Positions 16,911 to 26,106 of a stretch of DNA of 64,000 bases are shown here, one piece after another (the first letter of the stretch is position 1; the number at the start of each line of letters is the position of its first letter). A program made the translations under genes and the position numbers. The DNA is taken from the NCBI GenBank assembly GCA_964451415.1, contig CAYVHU010000002.1, forward strand, positions 62,001 to 126,000, given 5' to 3'. Under the pieces are notes generated by a model. The model made no database searches. It was not told where the DNA came from and was given only the letters and a program-made list of their open reading frames with translations. The DNA is from CAYVHU01 sp964451415. Its GTDB lineage: Bacteria > Pseudomonadota > Alphaproteobacteria > Rhodospirillales > Magnetovibrionaceae.

Positions 16911-18545
16911 CTAAACCAAACGCGATTGTTGCACCGCAGCGTCAATAAACGACACGAATAACGGATGTGGTTCAAAGGGACGGGATTTCAATTCCGGGTG
17001 AAACTGCACGCCGATAAACCAGGGGTGATCCGATCGCTCGACGATTTCCGGCAACACCCCATCGGGCGACATGCCGACAAATTCCAAGCCTACTTCTTCC
17101 AGACGTTCGCGATACGCCGTATTGACTTCATAACGATGACGGTGACGTTCGCTGATGTTCGTGCGCCCATAAATTCGTTGCACCTTGGAGCCTTCCTTCA
17201 TCGCGCAGTCGTAGGCGCCAAGACGCATGGTGCCGCCGAGATCGCCATCCCGGGCGCGCTTTTCAATGTCGCCTTCTTTGGCCCATTCCGTCATCAGGCC
17301 CACCACCGGCTCCTTGGGATTGCCCAGTTCGGTCGAACCCGCGCCGTTGATGCCCGCCATATTGCGCGCCGCCTCGACCACCGCCATTTGCATGCCAAGG
17401 CAGATACCGAAATACGGAATGTCGTGCTCACGTGCAAACTTGACCGCCAAGGTCTTGCCTTCCGTGCCGCGTTCGCCGAATCCACCGGGGACCAGAATGC
17501 CGTGCACGCCTTCGAGTTGATGAACAACGGTGCGCTCATCCTCTTCGAAAATTTCGGCGTCGATCCATTCCATCCTGACCCGCACAGCGTTGGCGATCCC
17601 GCCGTGGGTCAAAGCTTCGGCCAGGGATTTGTAGGCATCGAGAAGGCCGACGTATTTTCCCACCACGGCGATGGTGACCTCGCCTTCGGGTTTGGTCACG
17701 CGCGCGACAATTTCATGCCACCGCGAAAGATCCGGCTGGGGCGCATCTTCGATCCCAAAATGTTTGCACACCTGTTCGTCCAGGCCTTCTTCGTGATAGC
17801 GAATGGGGACCTGGTAGATACTGGACACGTCGAGTGCGGGAATGACGGCCTCTTGGGCGACATTGCAAAACAATGCTATTTTTCGCCGCTCGCCCGCCGG
17901 AATGGGACGGTCCGCGCGGCACAACAGCAAATCGGCCTTGATGCCAACCGACAGCAGTTCCTTGACCGAGTGCTGGGTCGGTTTGGTCTTCAACTCACCC
18001 GCCGCCGGGATATAGGGCAGCAACGTCAAGTGGATATACATCACCTGCGCGCGCCCCAGTTCGTTGCCCAACTGGCGGATCGCTTCCAGAAACGGCAGGC
18101 TTTCGATGTCACCCACCGTGCCGCCGATTTCAATCAGCATGAAATCTTCATCATCGTTATTGCTAAGGATGAAATTTTTGATTTCATCGGTAATGTGCGG
18201 AATGACCTGCACGGTGGCGCCCAGATAGTCGCCGCGTCTTTCCTTGGCGATGACGTCGGAATAGACGCGTCCCGTGGTGACATTGTCGGACTGGCGCGCA
18301 TTCACACAAGTGAAGCGTTCGTAGTGGCCTAAGTCCAGATCGCTTTCCGCGCCGTCGTCGGTGACAAAGACCTCACCGTGCTGATAGGGGCTCATGGTGC
18401 CCGGATCGACATTGATGTAGGGATCGAGCTTGCGCAACCGCACGGAAAACCCCCGCGCTTGCAGCGCCGCGCCCAAAGCCGCGGACGCCAACCCCTTGCC
18501 AAGAGAGGAAACCACGCCGCCGGTGATGAAGATGTAACGCGTCAT
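16911..18545 (-). CDS. pyrG: CTP synthase
   Basis: Makes CTP from UTP, ATP and glutamine. The 544 residues comprise an N-terminal synthetase domain (YIFITGGVVSSLGKGL at 4-19, IEIGGTVGDIES near 140) and a C-terminal class I glutamine amidotransferase with nucleophile Cys in FGICLGMQ (about residue 380) and the late His/Glu in GVQFHPELKSRP. The length is normal. It is followed 24 bases later by kdsA, consistent with a nucleotide-sugar link because CMP-KDO formation consumes CTP. Confidence 0.97.
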   Translation of the reverse strand: MTRYIFITGGVVSSLGKGLASAALGAALQARGFSVRLRKLDPYINVDPGTMSPYQHGEVFVTDDGAESDLDLGHYERFTCVNARQSDNVTTGRVYSDVIAKERRGDYLGATVQVIPHITDEIKNFILSNNDDEDFMLIEIGGTVGDIESLPFLEAIRQLGNELGRAQVMYIHLTLLPYIPAAGELKTKPTQHSVKELLSVGIKADLLLCRADRPIPAGERRKIALFCNVAQEAVIPALDVSSIYQVPIRYHEEGLDEQVCKHFGIEDAPQPDLSRWHEIVARVTKPEGEVTIAVVGKYVGLLDAYKSLAEALTHGGIANAVRVRMEWIDAEIFEEDERTVVHQLEGVHGILVPGGFGERGTEGKTLAVKFAREHDIPYFGICLGMQMAVVEAARNMAGINGAGSTELGNPKEPVVGLMTEWAKEGDIEKRARDGDLGGTMRLGAYDCAMKEGSKVQRIYGRTNISERHRHRYEVNTAYRERLEEVGLEFVGMSPDGVLPEIVERSDHPWFIGVQFHPELKSRPFEPHPLFVSFIDAAVQQSRLV

Positions 18546-18656
18546 GGAACCCTAATATACCTGAGTGAAAGCGCGTGTAAAATGAAACGGGCGTCGAGCC
18601 CCGAGCACGTCTTGCCGCGTTTGCAGATTTCGTACGCAAACCCCTGAAAACGTAGC

Positions 18657-19007
18657 TTACTGTGCGACCGGGGCGCTCGGCTGGGTGGGTTTCACGGGAA
18701 CCTTGGCGGAGGACGGCTGAGAGAGGCTTTGGCTTTGAACCGGCAGCGAATCGAGAACCGAGCTTTTTTCGTGGCTCTGGTTGCTGAGATACGCAATGGC
18801 GAGACTCATGATCATGAACAATGTTGCCAGGATTCCGGTGGTGCGCGTCAACAGGTTCGCCGTTTCGCGCCCTGTCATAAAGCCTCCCGCACCGCCGCCG
18901 CCGCCGCCGATACCCAGCGCGCCACCTTCGCTTTTTTGAATCAGCACAATGCCGATCAAGGCCGCGGTCACGAGCAGATGAACAACCAGCAAAATGTTCA
19001 GCAACAT
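18657..19007 (-). CDS. secG: Preprotein translocase subunit SecG
   Basis: Small subunit of the SecYEG export channel. The 116-residue protein has two membrane helices (about 2-22 and 53-72), the loop IVLIQKSEGGALGIGGGGG, and a C-terminal cytoplasmic or periplasmic tail rich in Gln/Ser/Pro. The frame is open to 19067, but the family begins at ATG 19007 (MLLNILLVVH). The long tail after the second helix is common in alphaproteobacterial SecG. It lies between tpiA and pyrG on the same strand. Confidence 0.92.
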   Translation of the reverse strand: MLLNILLVVHLLVTAALIGIVLIQKSEGGALGIGGGGGGAGGFMTGRETANLLTRTTGILATLFMIMSLAIAYLSNQSHEKSSVLDSLPVQSQSLSQPSSAKVPVKPTQPSAPVAQ

Positions 19008-19131
19008 ATCAATCAATCCATAATCGCAAGCCGGGCCCACGGGCGGACCCGGACCTCGTTTGCTCAAGTTTCAGCGTTGCGCGTTTTCTAGTCCCTAACC
19101 AGCCGAAAAGCCAGGGATAAATATGAAAACG

Positions 19132-19893
19132 TCAGACGCTTTGCGCGACGGCCCAGAAGTCATCGACCTTGAGGCTCGCCCCGCCGATCAGACCGCCGTC
19201 CACGTCGGCTAAGCCCAGCAGTGTCTTTGCGTTTTTTGGGTTCATGGATCCCCCGTATAAAATCCGTGTTTTGAGGGCCTCGTCCTCACCGATTTTCTTC
19301 GCCAGTTCCGCACGGATGAAGGCGTGGACTTCTTGTACTTCTTCCGCACTCGGCGTGCGCCCGGTGCCGATGGCCCACACCGGTTCGTAGGCGATCACGG
19401 TGTTGGCAGCGGTAGAGCCGTCGGGTAGCGAGCCCGCGATTTGCCTTGCGTTGACGTTCAATGTTTCGCCGGCATCACGTTCGGCTTCGGTTTCGCCGAT
19501 GCAAATGACCGCCACCAGGCCTTGACCTTGTGCGGCGGCGGCCTTGGCGTTCACCACCTCGTCTGTTTCATGGTGATCGGCGCGCCGTTCGGAGTGACCG
19601 ACAATAACGTATGCGCAGCCTGCGTCCTTCAGCATTGCGGCGGACAGATCGCCCGTGTGCGCGCCCTTCTCCGCGAAGTGGCAGTCCTGGGCACCCAATT
19701 GCATGGACGACCCCTTGATGACGTCGGCCGTCGCGGGAATCAGAACCGCGGGCGGGCATACCAGCATTTCAAAATCGGCGGCGGTGGCCGCGTTGAGCTT
19801 TGCGGCCAGACCGCCGGCCAAGGCCTCGGCCTCGGCGCGTGAGCCGTTCATTTTCCAATTGCCCGCGATCAGCGTGCGACGTTGTTTCGTCAT
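19132..19893 (-). CDS. tpiA: Triosephosphate isomerase
   Basis: Interconverts dihydroxyacetone phosphate and glyceraldehyde 3-phosphate. The 253 residues contain AGNWKMNG (about 9-16), the catalytic His segment YVIVGHSERR, the catalytic Glu in VIAYEPVWAIGTG and the phosphate-binding ILYGGSMNPKNA plus GLIGGASLK. ATG 19893 is preceded by AGGGGGTGTCTCC, so the upstream open frame to 19956 is rejected. It diverges from the PpiD-like gene. With eno it makes this a small cluster of central-carbon genes. Confidence 0.96.
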   Translation of the reverse strand: MTKQRRTLIAGNWKMNGSRAEAEALAGGLAAKLNAATAADFEMLVCPPAVLIPATADVIKGSSMQLGAQDCHFAEKGAHTGDLSAAMLKDAGCAYVIVGHSERRADHHETDEVVNAKAAAAQGQGLVAVICIGETEAERDAGETLNVNARQIAGSLPDGSTAANTVIAYEPVWAIGTGRTPSAEEVQEVHAFIRAELAKKIGEDEALKTRILYGGSMNPKNAKTLLGLADVDGGLIGGASLKVDDFWAVAQSV

Positions 19894-20114
19894 GGAGACA
19901 CCCCCTGCATTCGTAAGTTTTGCGTCATTAAAAACGATTGCCAAGGTTTTTAGCATACCGCGGCGGGAAGTCGAGACACCTTTTGGGGTGGGTAAATACC
20001 CCTATTCCCCGCTTGCCCCAGCCCCTGCCCCCTTTTATGATGCGGTCCAGCTTGAACCGGGCGTTCCCCTTTTCAAGATTTTTGCGACCCCTTTAGTTGA
20101 GGACACTCCCGTTT

Positions 20115-22022
20115 ATGCTCGAATTTCTGCGCCGCTCCGCCAGTTCCTTTGTCGTGAAAATCCTGTTGGGCCTGTTGATCGCGAGTTTTGCGCTGTGGGG
20201 GATTCGCGACATTTTCAACGGCGGCACCAATGCCGCGGCCGTCGCCACCGTCGGCGGGACGGACGTCAGCGCAGAGCTTTATCGCACGGAATTCGCACAG
20301 GAACTGAAACGTCTGTCGCAAGTACTGGGCAAGCCCCTCTCGCATGACCAGGCTTTGGCCATGGGGCTGGATAGCATGGTGATAAGCCGTCTGATCAACA
20401 CCGCGGTCATTCAGCAAGGCGCGAAGGATTTGGGGGTGCTGGCCTCGACAAGTGCCGTGGTGGATGAAGTTCACAACACCAAGGCGTTCCAGGATGCACA
20501 AGGGCGCTTCGACAGGAATACCTTCGACAGGCTGCTGTCTGAAAACGGCTTTACGGAGACCTCTTACCTTGCGCGCGTCAAGGCCGACCTGGAACGCGTC
20601 CAGTTCCTCAGCCCCATTATCTCCGGCACACTGGCGCCCAAGGAACTGCTGTCGGCGCTTTACACGCGCCTGGCGCAAAAACGGGTGCTGGATGTGGTGC
20701 GCATCGCCCACGCCGCCATCAAGAACGTTCCGTCACCTAGCGCGGACGATCTTGTCAAGTATCACAAAGATCATGCGGCTCAGTTCATGGCTCCCCAGTA
20801 CCGCAGCGTGACGGCCCTGGTTTTGAGCGCCGATGCGTTGGGCAAGACCATAAAGATTTCCGCAGAGGACCTGAAAAAGGCCTACGCTGAACGTGGTGCG
20901 GAATACAACACGCCGCAATCGCGCACGTTATCGCAAATTCTCGTCAAGGATCAGGCCACGGCCAAACGCGCCGTCGCCTTGCTGGCGAAAGGCATGGCGT
21001 TTGAAAAGGTGGTGAAAGCGGTCGGTGCAAACCCGGCTTTGGTCAAGATCGGCGCCTTCACCTATGCCCAGGCCGGGACCTTGTCCAAAGCCTTGGCGGA
21101 CGTCGTCTTCGCCACGAAGAAAGGAGCGTACACCCAGCCGGTTCAATCGCCTTTGGGCTGGCATGTCCTTCAGGTTGACACCATTACGCCCAGCCATTCC
21201 AGGCCCTTATCTGAAGTCAAAGCCGAACTGACCAAGGCGGTGCGTGCGGATCGCGCCTTGAATGCTTTGTACAAGGCTTCCAACAAGCTACAAGATCTGC
21301 TTGGTGGCGGCATGACGCTGGAAGAGGCCGGGCGCAAGATGGGCCGCCTTCCCACCATTCGCGCTACCGTTGATGCGCAGGGGCTCGATCAGCAGAGGCG
21401 ATCCGTCGCCATGGCGTATGCACCGGAATTGCTCGACATCGCTTTCAAGACCACAGAAGACCAGGATAGCCCCCTCACGGACGCCAAGGACGGCAAGGCG
21501 TTTCTCATCGTTCATGTCAATAAGATTATCCCCCCTACTTTGCGTCCGTTGAAGAACGTTCGGGACCAGGTTGCGGCGGCATGGCGCAACGCCAGGCGCT
21601 CCGCCATGGCGGCCAAAGTCGCACAAAGCGTTAAAAAACGCATGGAGGCCGGCGAAAGCGCCACTTCCATCGCCAAGGGGAATCTAGACCTTGAGGCCTT
21701 TGCCACGGCACCGTTCAATCGTCAGGGACAAGGCCTGAAACAAGGTGATTTGTCCAATAGGCTTGTTACAAAAACGTTCGCCTTGAAGTCGGGACAGATC
21801 GTGATCGCCGAAGACGGTGATGCGCACACGGTGGCGCGCTTGAAGTCCGTGGTCAACGCCAAGGTCGATACGAAGAGCGATCTGTATCGCCAGATTGCTG
21901 GGCAGACCCTTTCCGATATGCAAAGCGATCTGGTAGCGCAGTTATCCGCCGCTTTGCAAATCCGTTATCCGGTGAGCGTGAATCAAAACGCACTTTCCAC
22001 CTTGAACGCGGCCCAGAACTAA
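20115..22022 (+). CDS. SurA/PpiD-like peptidyl-prolyl cis-trans isomerase
   Basis: Membrane-anchored periplasmic chaperone and foldase. The 635 residues start with a cytoplasmic MLEFLRRSASSF, a membrane helix at about 13-30 (KILLGLLIASFALWGI), a SurA_N-type helical region to about 200 and one parvulin domain (about 255-355, SRTLSQILVKDQ to SPLGWHVLQVD). The C-terminal region repeats chaperone-like helices. ATG 20115 follows GAGGA at a good spacing, so the TTG at 20097 is not needed. Position between tpiA and trpE is common in alphaproteobacteria. It is the PpiD equivalent, by architecture. Confidence 0.9.
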   Translation: MLEFLRRSASSFVVKILLGLLIASFALWGIRDIFNGGTNAAAVATVGGTDVSAELYRTEFAQELKRLSQVLGKPLSHDQALAMGLDSMVISRLINTAVIQQGAKDLGVLASTSAVVDEVHNTKAFQDAQGRFDRNTFDRLLSENGFTETSYLARVKADLERVQFLSPIISGTLAPKELLSALYTRLAQKRVLDVVRIAHAAIKNVPSPSADDLVKYHKDHAAQFMAPQYRSVTALVLSADALGKTIKISAEDLKKAYAERGAEYNTPQSRTLSQILVKDQATAKRAVALLAKGMAFEKVVKAVGANPALVKIGAFTYAQAGTLSKALADVVFATKKGAYTQPVQSPLGWHVLQVDTITPSHSRPLSEVKAELTKAVRADRALNALYKASNKLQDLLGGGMTLEEAGRKMGRLPTIRATVDAQGLDQQRRSVAMAYAPELLDIAFKTTEDQDSPLTDAKDGKAFLIVHVNKIIPPTLRPLKNVRDQVAAAWRNARRSAMAAKVAQSVKKRMEAGESATSIAKGNLDLEAFATAPFNRQGQGLKQGDLSNRLVTKTFALKSGQIVIAEDGDAHTVARLKSVVNAKVDTKSDLYRQIAGQTLSDMQSDLVAQLSAALQIRYPVSVNQNALSTLNAAQN

Positions 22023-22096
22023 CCGCCTGAATACACACGCCCCGTGAATATAGACGCCATACCGTTTGTTATGATGGTTGCAAACCGAGTACCGCT

Positions 22097-23638
22097 ATGG
22101 ATCTGAAACCCAGCATATCTGCGTTCAATGCCGTTTACGACGCGGGACGGGCTCAAGTGGTCTGGACCCTTTTGGCGGCCGACCTCGATACTCCCGTTTC
22201 AGCGTATTTGAAGCTTGTGGGCGACGACAGCCATGCATTTTTGATGGAATCGGTCGAGGGCGGTGCGCAACGCGGACGCTACTCCTTTGTCGGCTGTCGT
22301 CCCGATATCATCTGGCGGTGCAAAGGCGATATGGCGGAGATCAACCGCGACGCTACCCGTGAACGCAATGCCTTCAAACCCTGCCCCGTGGCGGAAAAAT
22401 ACGGGACCTTGAAATCGTTGCGCGCGCTCTTGGCCGAAAGCCGTATCGACATGTCCCCGCAGACCCATGGCGAGTTGCCGCCGATGGCTGCGGGACTGGT
22501 CGGTTATCTGTCCTATGACAGCGTGCGGCTGGTGGAAAACATTCCCGATACGAACCCGGATGTTTTGGGGGTTCCGGACGGGTTGTTCCTGCGCTCCAGC
22601 GTGACGGCGGTTTTCGACAACGTCAAGGATCAGGTTTTTATCGTCACGCCGGTCTACCCAAAGGACGGCGTGGACGCCGAAAAAGCATTTGACGACGCCC
22701 AGGACCGTCTGGCACGTGCGGTGGGCGATTTTGAACGCGCCTTGGTGCCGCAGCCGGTCTTGCAAGCGCAAGCCGATGACGCCTTCGATCTGGCGGAACC
22801 CGAAAGCAATATGACCAAAGCGGCTTTTTTCACCATGGTGGAAAGGGCTAAAAAGTATATTCTTGCCGGTGATATTTTTCAGGCCGTGCTAAGCCAGCGT
22901 TTCAAACTTCCCTTCACGCTGCCGTCTTTTTCGTACTACCGCGCGCTGCGGCGCGTGAACCCATCGCCTTTTTTATTCTATCTGGATTTCGACGCTTTCC
23001 AGATTGCGGGTTCAAGCCCTGAATTGCTGGTGCGCTTGCGCGATGGAACCGTCACCATCCGCCCCATCGCCGGAACGCGCAAACGCGGTGAAACGCCGCA
23101 AGAAGACCGGGCGCTGGAACAAGACCTGCTGGCCGATCCCAAGGAACGTGCGGAACACCTGATGTTGCTGGATCTGGGGCGCAACGATGTCGGGCGCGTG
23201 GCCGAAATCGGCACCGTCAAGGTTACGGACAGCTACAAGATCGAACGTTACAGCCATGTCATGCACATCGTTTCCAACGTCGAAGGCAAAATTGCCCCCG
23301 GCAAGGATGCCCTGGACGCTCTTTACGCCGGGTTCCCGGCGGGCACTGTTTCCGGTGCTCCCAAGGTTCGCGCCATGGAAATTATTGACGAACTGGAGCC
23401 GGAGAAACGTGGAATTTATGCGGGGTGCATCGGTTATTTCGGTGCCGATGGCGAAATGGACACCTGCATTGCGCTGCGCACCGCACTGATCAAGGATGGC
23501 ATGCTGTATGCGCAGGCCGGCGGCGGGGTGGTGACGGATTCCACACCCCAGGGTGAATATGACGAAAGCTGCAATAAAGCTCGTGCCTTGATTCACGCGG
23601 CCCACGAAGCCATCAGGTTCGCACGGCAGAAGAATTGA
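22097..23638 (+). CDS. trpE: Anthranilate synthase component I
   Basis: Converts chorismate to anthranilate with ammonia delivered by TrpG. The 513 residues show LESVEGGAQRGRYSF (tryptophan-site region), then the chorismate-binding core with IFQAVLSQRF, PFLFYLDF, IRPIAGTRKRGET, LLDLGRNDVGRVAEIGTV, FPAGTVSGAPKVRAMEII and the C-terminal GGGVVTDSTPQGEYDE. It is 74 bases after the PpiD-like gene and has no visible attenuator. In many alphaproteobacteria trpG follows directly. Here trpG is almost 8 kb away beyond eight opposite-strand genes. Confidence 0.96.
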   Translation: MDLKPSISAFNAVYDAGRAQVVWTLLAADLDTPVSAYLKLVGDDSHAFLMESVEGGAQRGRYSFVGCRPDIIWRCKGDMAEINRDATRERNAFKPCPVAEKYGTLKSLRALLAESRIDMSPQTHGELPPMAAGLVGYLSYDSVRLVENIPDTNPDVLGVPDGLFLRSSVTAVFDNVKDQVFIVTPVYPKDGVDAEKAFDDAQDRLARAVGDFERALVPQPVLQAQADDAFDLAEPESNMTKAAFFTMVERAKKYILAGDIFQAVLSQRFKLPFTLPSFSYYRALRRVNPSPFLFYLDFDAFQIAGSSPELLVRLRDGTVTIRPIAGTRKRGETPQEDRALEQDLLADPKERAEHLMLLDLGRNDVGRVAEIGTVKVTDSYKIERYSHVMHIVSNVEGKIAPGKDALDALYAGFPAGTVSGAPKVRAMEIIDELEPEKRGIYAGCIGYFGADGEMDTCIALRTALIKDGMLYAQAGGGVVTDSTPQGEYDESCNKARALIHAAHEAIRFARQKN

Positions 23639-24269
23639 AGCTAAGCAAATACGCCTTGCCCACCATGTAAAGCGACACGCCGTTCAGAATGTGCCACAGG
23701 AAATGGGTGCCGAAGGGGATCACCCGACAAACCGCCATGTCTATGGTGCGGGCGCCCAGGGCCAAGGCGAACACCCCGGTTGCGCAGAGCAGCAACCGAC
23801 CATGGGGAATGTTGAGGCGCCACATGGTCAATCCGATGACAAACAGCCCCACCATGGGGGGGACGTAGGTGAGCGACCCGTTGAACCAGGCGCTCGGCAC
23901 AAAAAATGCGACGCCGATTGAAATGTCTGCGAAAAGCACTGTGACGCCCAAGGCCCAACGTGTATTCAAGCCGAAGAAACGCTTCATGGCGAAGAATAAG
24001 AAGGTGTGGATGAAAATGGCAATGGGAATGACATCGGCGAGCAATGACCAATGCGTGGCGAAGGTGTGAAACAAGGCGCTGCCAACCCCGAGGATAGCGA
24101 CAAGACTGAGAATCAACGCCCCACTTCGATCCAGTTTTTCACCTTTTTGACCGTATCGTTTCCAGCATAACCATGCGGCGAATATGAAGGCGAGATTGGT
24201 AATGGCGTTCAACGGTTCGCCGAACAAACCCGGTTGGATCCGTTCGCAGTAAAGATCAACATAATCCAT
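23613..24269 (-). CDS. Ceramidase-like seven-helix membrane protein (CREST superfamily)
   Basis: The 218-residue protein is almost entirely hydrophobic helices. It carries the hallmark residues of the alkaline ceramidase/CREST family: EPLNAITNLAF near the N-terminus, GSALFHTFAT (Ser and first His, about 67-76) and a late GTHFLWHILNG with two His residues four apart. These residues bind Zn in the hydrolases. The substrate in bacteria is unknown. It converges on trpE with a 26-base overlap of 3' ends and begins an eight-gene leftward block. Confidence 0.82.
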   Translation of the reverse strand: MDYVDLYCERIQPGLFGEPLNAITNLAFIFAAWLCWKRYGQKGEKLDRSGALILSLVAILGVGSALFHTFATHWSLLADVIPIAIFIHTFLFFAMKRFFGLNTRWALGVTVLFADISIGVAFFVPSAWFNGSLTYVPPMVGLFVIGLTMWRLNIPHGRLLLCATGVFALALGARTIDMAVCRVIPFGTHFLWHILNGVSLYMVGKAYLLSFNSSAVRT

Positions 24270-24371
24270 AGTAAGATATTTATCCGGTCAATACATAGTG
24301 TCAAAAACAACAGTGTCTCATGCCAAAGACAGCCTTGCTCATACATGAATTCCGTAACGCTGAGATGACGT

Positions 24372-25091
24372 TTAGAGTTTGTCAAGGACGTCCTTGATGG
24401 ATTTTCCGGCCTTGACGGCGATTTTGGCTTCGATCAAGCGATAGGCCATGTCAGCGCGGGCTTTGGCGATTTCCGCACTGGTCATATCACGCATTGAATC
24501 GCCGAGATGAATTTTTTCGCCACGGTTGTAGCGATCTTGATCGTCCAGCAATTTCAAGCGCATTTTCTTCCAGGCCGCACGCGCATTTTGCACTTTCGCC
24601 CACGCAGCCGTGCGTTCCTGGGCCAGATCGGCGGGTGTGCCTTGGGCCAACGGGGGCAAAGTATCGGGCGCGTTTGGCGCCACGGCCAGATTATCGTTGA
24701 ACGCAAAGCCCGTCATGGTTTCCAATTCCTTGCGCACCGTCAAATTCTTTTTGCGCGCCGCGCTCAGGGCCTGCTTGGCAATTTTGTAGGTGGCCATTGC
24801 CTGTTTCGTCTTTGCATCGTCCCCCAAACGTTGTGCGCGCCGCAGAGCGAAGAAAGCACCCGTATTGCGCTCATTTTTGGCGACGACTTCGATTTCGGAT
24901 AAGTGAAGGTCGTAATACGTCGCCAACGTTTCCAGTTTCTTGTCAGGGCTTTGCGCGGTGATCTTGCTTAAAAGATCCGTATCGGTTTGCGGCGTCCCGT
25001 CCGCCCACACCATCGCTGGTGCACCGAGCAGGAGAACCATGGTGACGACAAAACGGCGTAAAATGGTGGATGTCATTATCAAACGGCTCAT
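24372..25091 (-). CDS. Secreted helical protein of unknown function
   Basis: I do not recognise this 239-residue protein. An N-terminal signal peptide (hydrophobic LRRFVVTMVLLLGAPAMVWA, likely cut before DGTP) precedes a Lys/Ala/Arg-rich, mostly helical, highly charged body without cysteines. Its start overlaps the stop of the thioredoxin-like gene (ATGA), so the two are translationally coupled and probably act together in the periplasm. An internal ATG at 25076 is also possible. No link to copper handling is visible in the protein itself. Confidence 0.7.
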   Translation of the reverse strand: MSRLIMTSTILRRFVVTMVLLLGAPAMVWADGTPQTDTDLLSKITAQSPDKKLETLATYYDLHLSEIEVVAKNERNTGAFFALRRAQRLGDDAKTKQAMATYKIAKQALSAARKKNLTVRKELETMTGFAFNDNLAVAPNAPDTLPPLAQGTPADLAQERTAAWAKVQNARAAWKKMRLKLLDDQDRYNRGEKIHLGDSMRDMTSAEIAKARADMAYRLIEAKIAVKAGKSIKDVLDKL

Positions 25092-25648
25092 TTTCCGGCC
25101 CGCACAAAAGCAATAAACGACGTCCCATCTTTATAAGCTTTCGTGGTCACGTAACGCCCTGCGGCAAGAAACATGCCGGCGTCTTGATAGCCCACCAATT
25201 TCAACACCGGCTTAGCGGCTTTGGAGTAAAACACAAACGTCGGCGTTGCGCGCGCCCGCATCAGTTGGGCGTACTTCTTTTCGCTCATGGCCTTGCCCGT
25301 ATGGCTGACGGCGGGCAAGCTGCTTTTGATGTCCAATTCGATCAAATGAAATCGGGGAACATAAAAAGCGGCGACCTTAGGATCGGGGAAGACCCGCTGG
25401 CGCATTTTTTCACAATAGGGACATCCTGCCTGAACAAACATGACGACAAGGTTCTTACTATCGTCTGCGGCTGCCGCCGTGATCTCCGCTGGGATATCGT
25501 AATCCAGAGAGGCGACGGTGAAATTTTCCGCAGCGCGCGCAGAGGTTGTGGCGCCAAACGATAGGACCAAGACGCCAAACAACGCCAAGGTACTGAGGCC
25601 GATTGCTAAGATACGACTTAAAGCATTCGAGTTACGTTGAGCGGACAT
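25088..25648 (-). CDS. Periplasmic thioredoxin-fold protein
   Basis: A 186-residue exported thioredoxin-like protein: signal peptide (residues about 10-43, cleaved after ARA), then MFVQAGCPYCEKMRQRVF with a CPYC active site, a downstream cis-Pro segment ATPTFVFYSK and GYQDAGMFLAAG. It resembles SoxW/DsbE-type thiol reductases. The CPYC motif is glutaredoxin-like. The frame is open to 25840, but the signal peptide begins at ATG 25648. It is followed by a secreted unknown with a 4-base overlap. Proximity to copper genes suggests, but does not show, a role in periplasmic copper or thiol stress. Confidence 0.8.
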   Translation of the reverse strand: MSAQRNSNALSRILAIGLSTLALFGVLVLSFGATTSARAAENFTVASLDYDIPAEITAAAADDSKNLVVMFVQAGCPYCEKMRQRVFPDPKVAAFYVPRFHLIELDIKSSLPAVSHTGKAMSEKKYAQLMRARATPTFVFYSKAAKPVLKLVGYQDAGMFLAAGRYVTTKAYKDGTSFIAFVRAGK

Positions 25649-25817
25649 CGAATTCGTTCCCCAAAAACAAAACGTTTGAGCATGACGACTGTGTCCTACA
25701 TTAGAGCATATCCAATTCACCCGACACCATCGAAATCTCCTTGTTTTTGACTCCGTGGTGGTTTTCGTGCCTTGCGAAAGGAAAATGTGTGGCGCTAAAG
25801 CATGTTGCTCTTCACAA

Positions 25818-26018
25818 TTAAGCACGGCCCTTGAATTCAAATCCTGCGGCTTCCACAGCGGTTTTGACGACGGCCTCTTGTGTGCCGTCCACGTTTACGG
25901 ACTTGGCTTCCAGGTCAACTTCGACCTTGGCCTGCGGGGCGGCGTCCAAGATGGCGTTGGTGACAGACTTCGCACAGCCGCCACAGGTCATTCCGGAAAC
26001 TTTATACGTATCGCTCAT
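25818..26018 (-). CDS. copZ: Copper chaperone (heavy-metal-associated domain)
   Basis: A 66-residue single HMA domain with the Cu(I)-binding motif GMTCGGC (residues 9-15) and the usual beta-alpha-beta-beta-alpha-beta pattern. It should carry Cu(I) to the CopA ATPase encoded 1.5 kb upstream. AGGAGAATTCAACC precedes the ATG. A CueR-type promoter lies 36-66 bases before the start, so it is induced separately from copA. Confidence 0.93.
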   Translation of the reverse strand: MSDTYKVSGMTCGGCAKSVTNAILDAAPQAKVEVDLEAKSVNVDGTQEAVVKTAVEAAGFEFKGRA

Positions 26019-26053
26019 GGTTGAATTCTCCTGATTTCAATTTAAGAAAAAAT

Positions 26054-26084
26054 ATCGTAGACCCTCCCTATACGGGAACGTCAA
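26054..26084 (-). promoter_or_regulatory. CueR-type promoter of copZ
   Basis: On the minus strand, TTGACG (26079-26084) and TACGAT (26054-26059) are separated by 19 bases, the elongated spacer typical of MerR-family activation. Inside is an imperfect dyad, ACGTTCC-N7-GGAGGGT (26061-26081), matching the copA site. Confidence 0.75.
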
Positions 26085-26106
26085 GGTGTCGCGTAAAGGG
26101 AAAAAA

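Noticed and set aside
16965..18332. Long plus-strand open frame opposite pyrG
   Set aside because: Antisense shadow of a complete CTP synthase gene. No family resemblance.
22023..22096. Possible tryptophan attenuator before trpE
   Set aside because: Only 74 bases, with no leader peptide containing Trp codons and no alternative hairpins.
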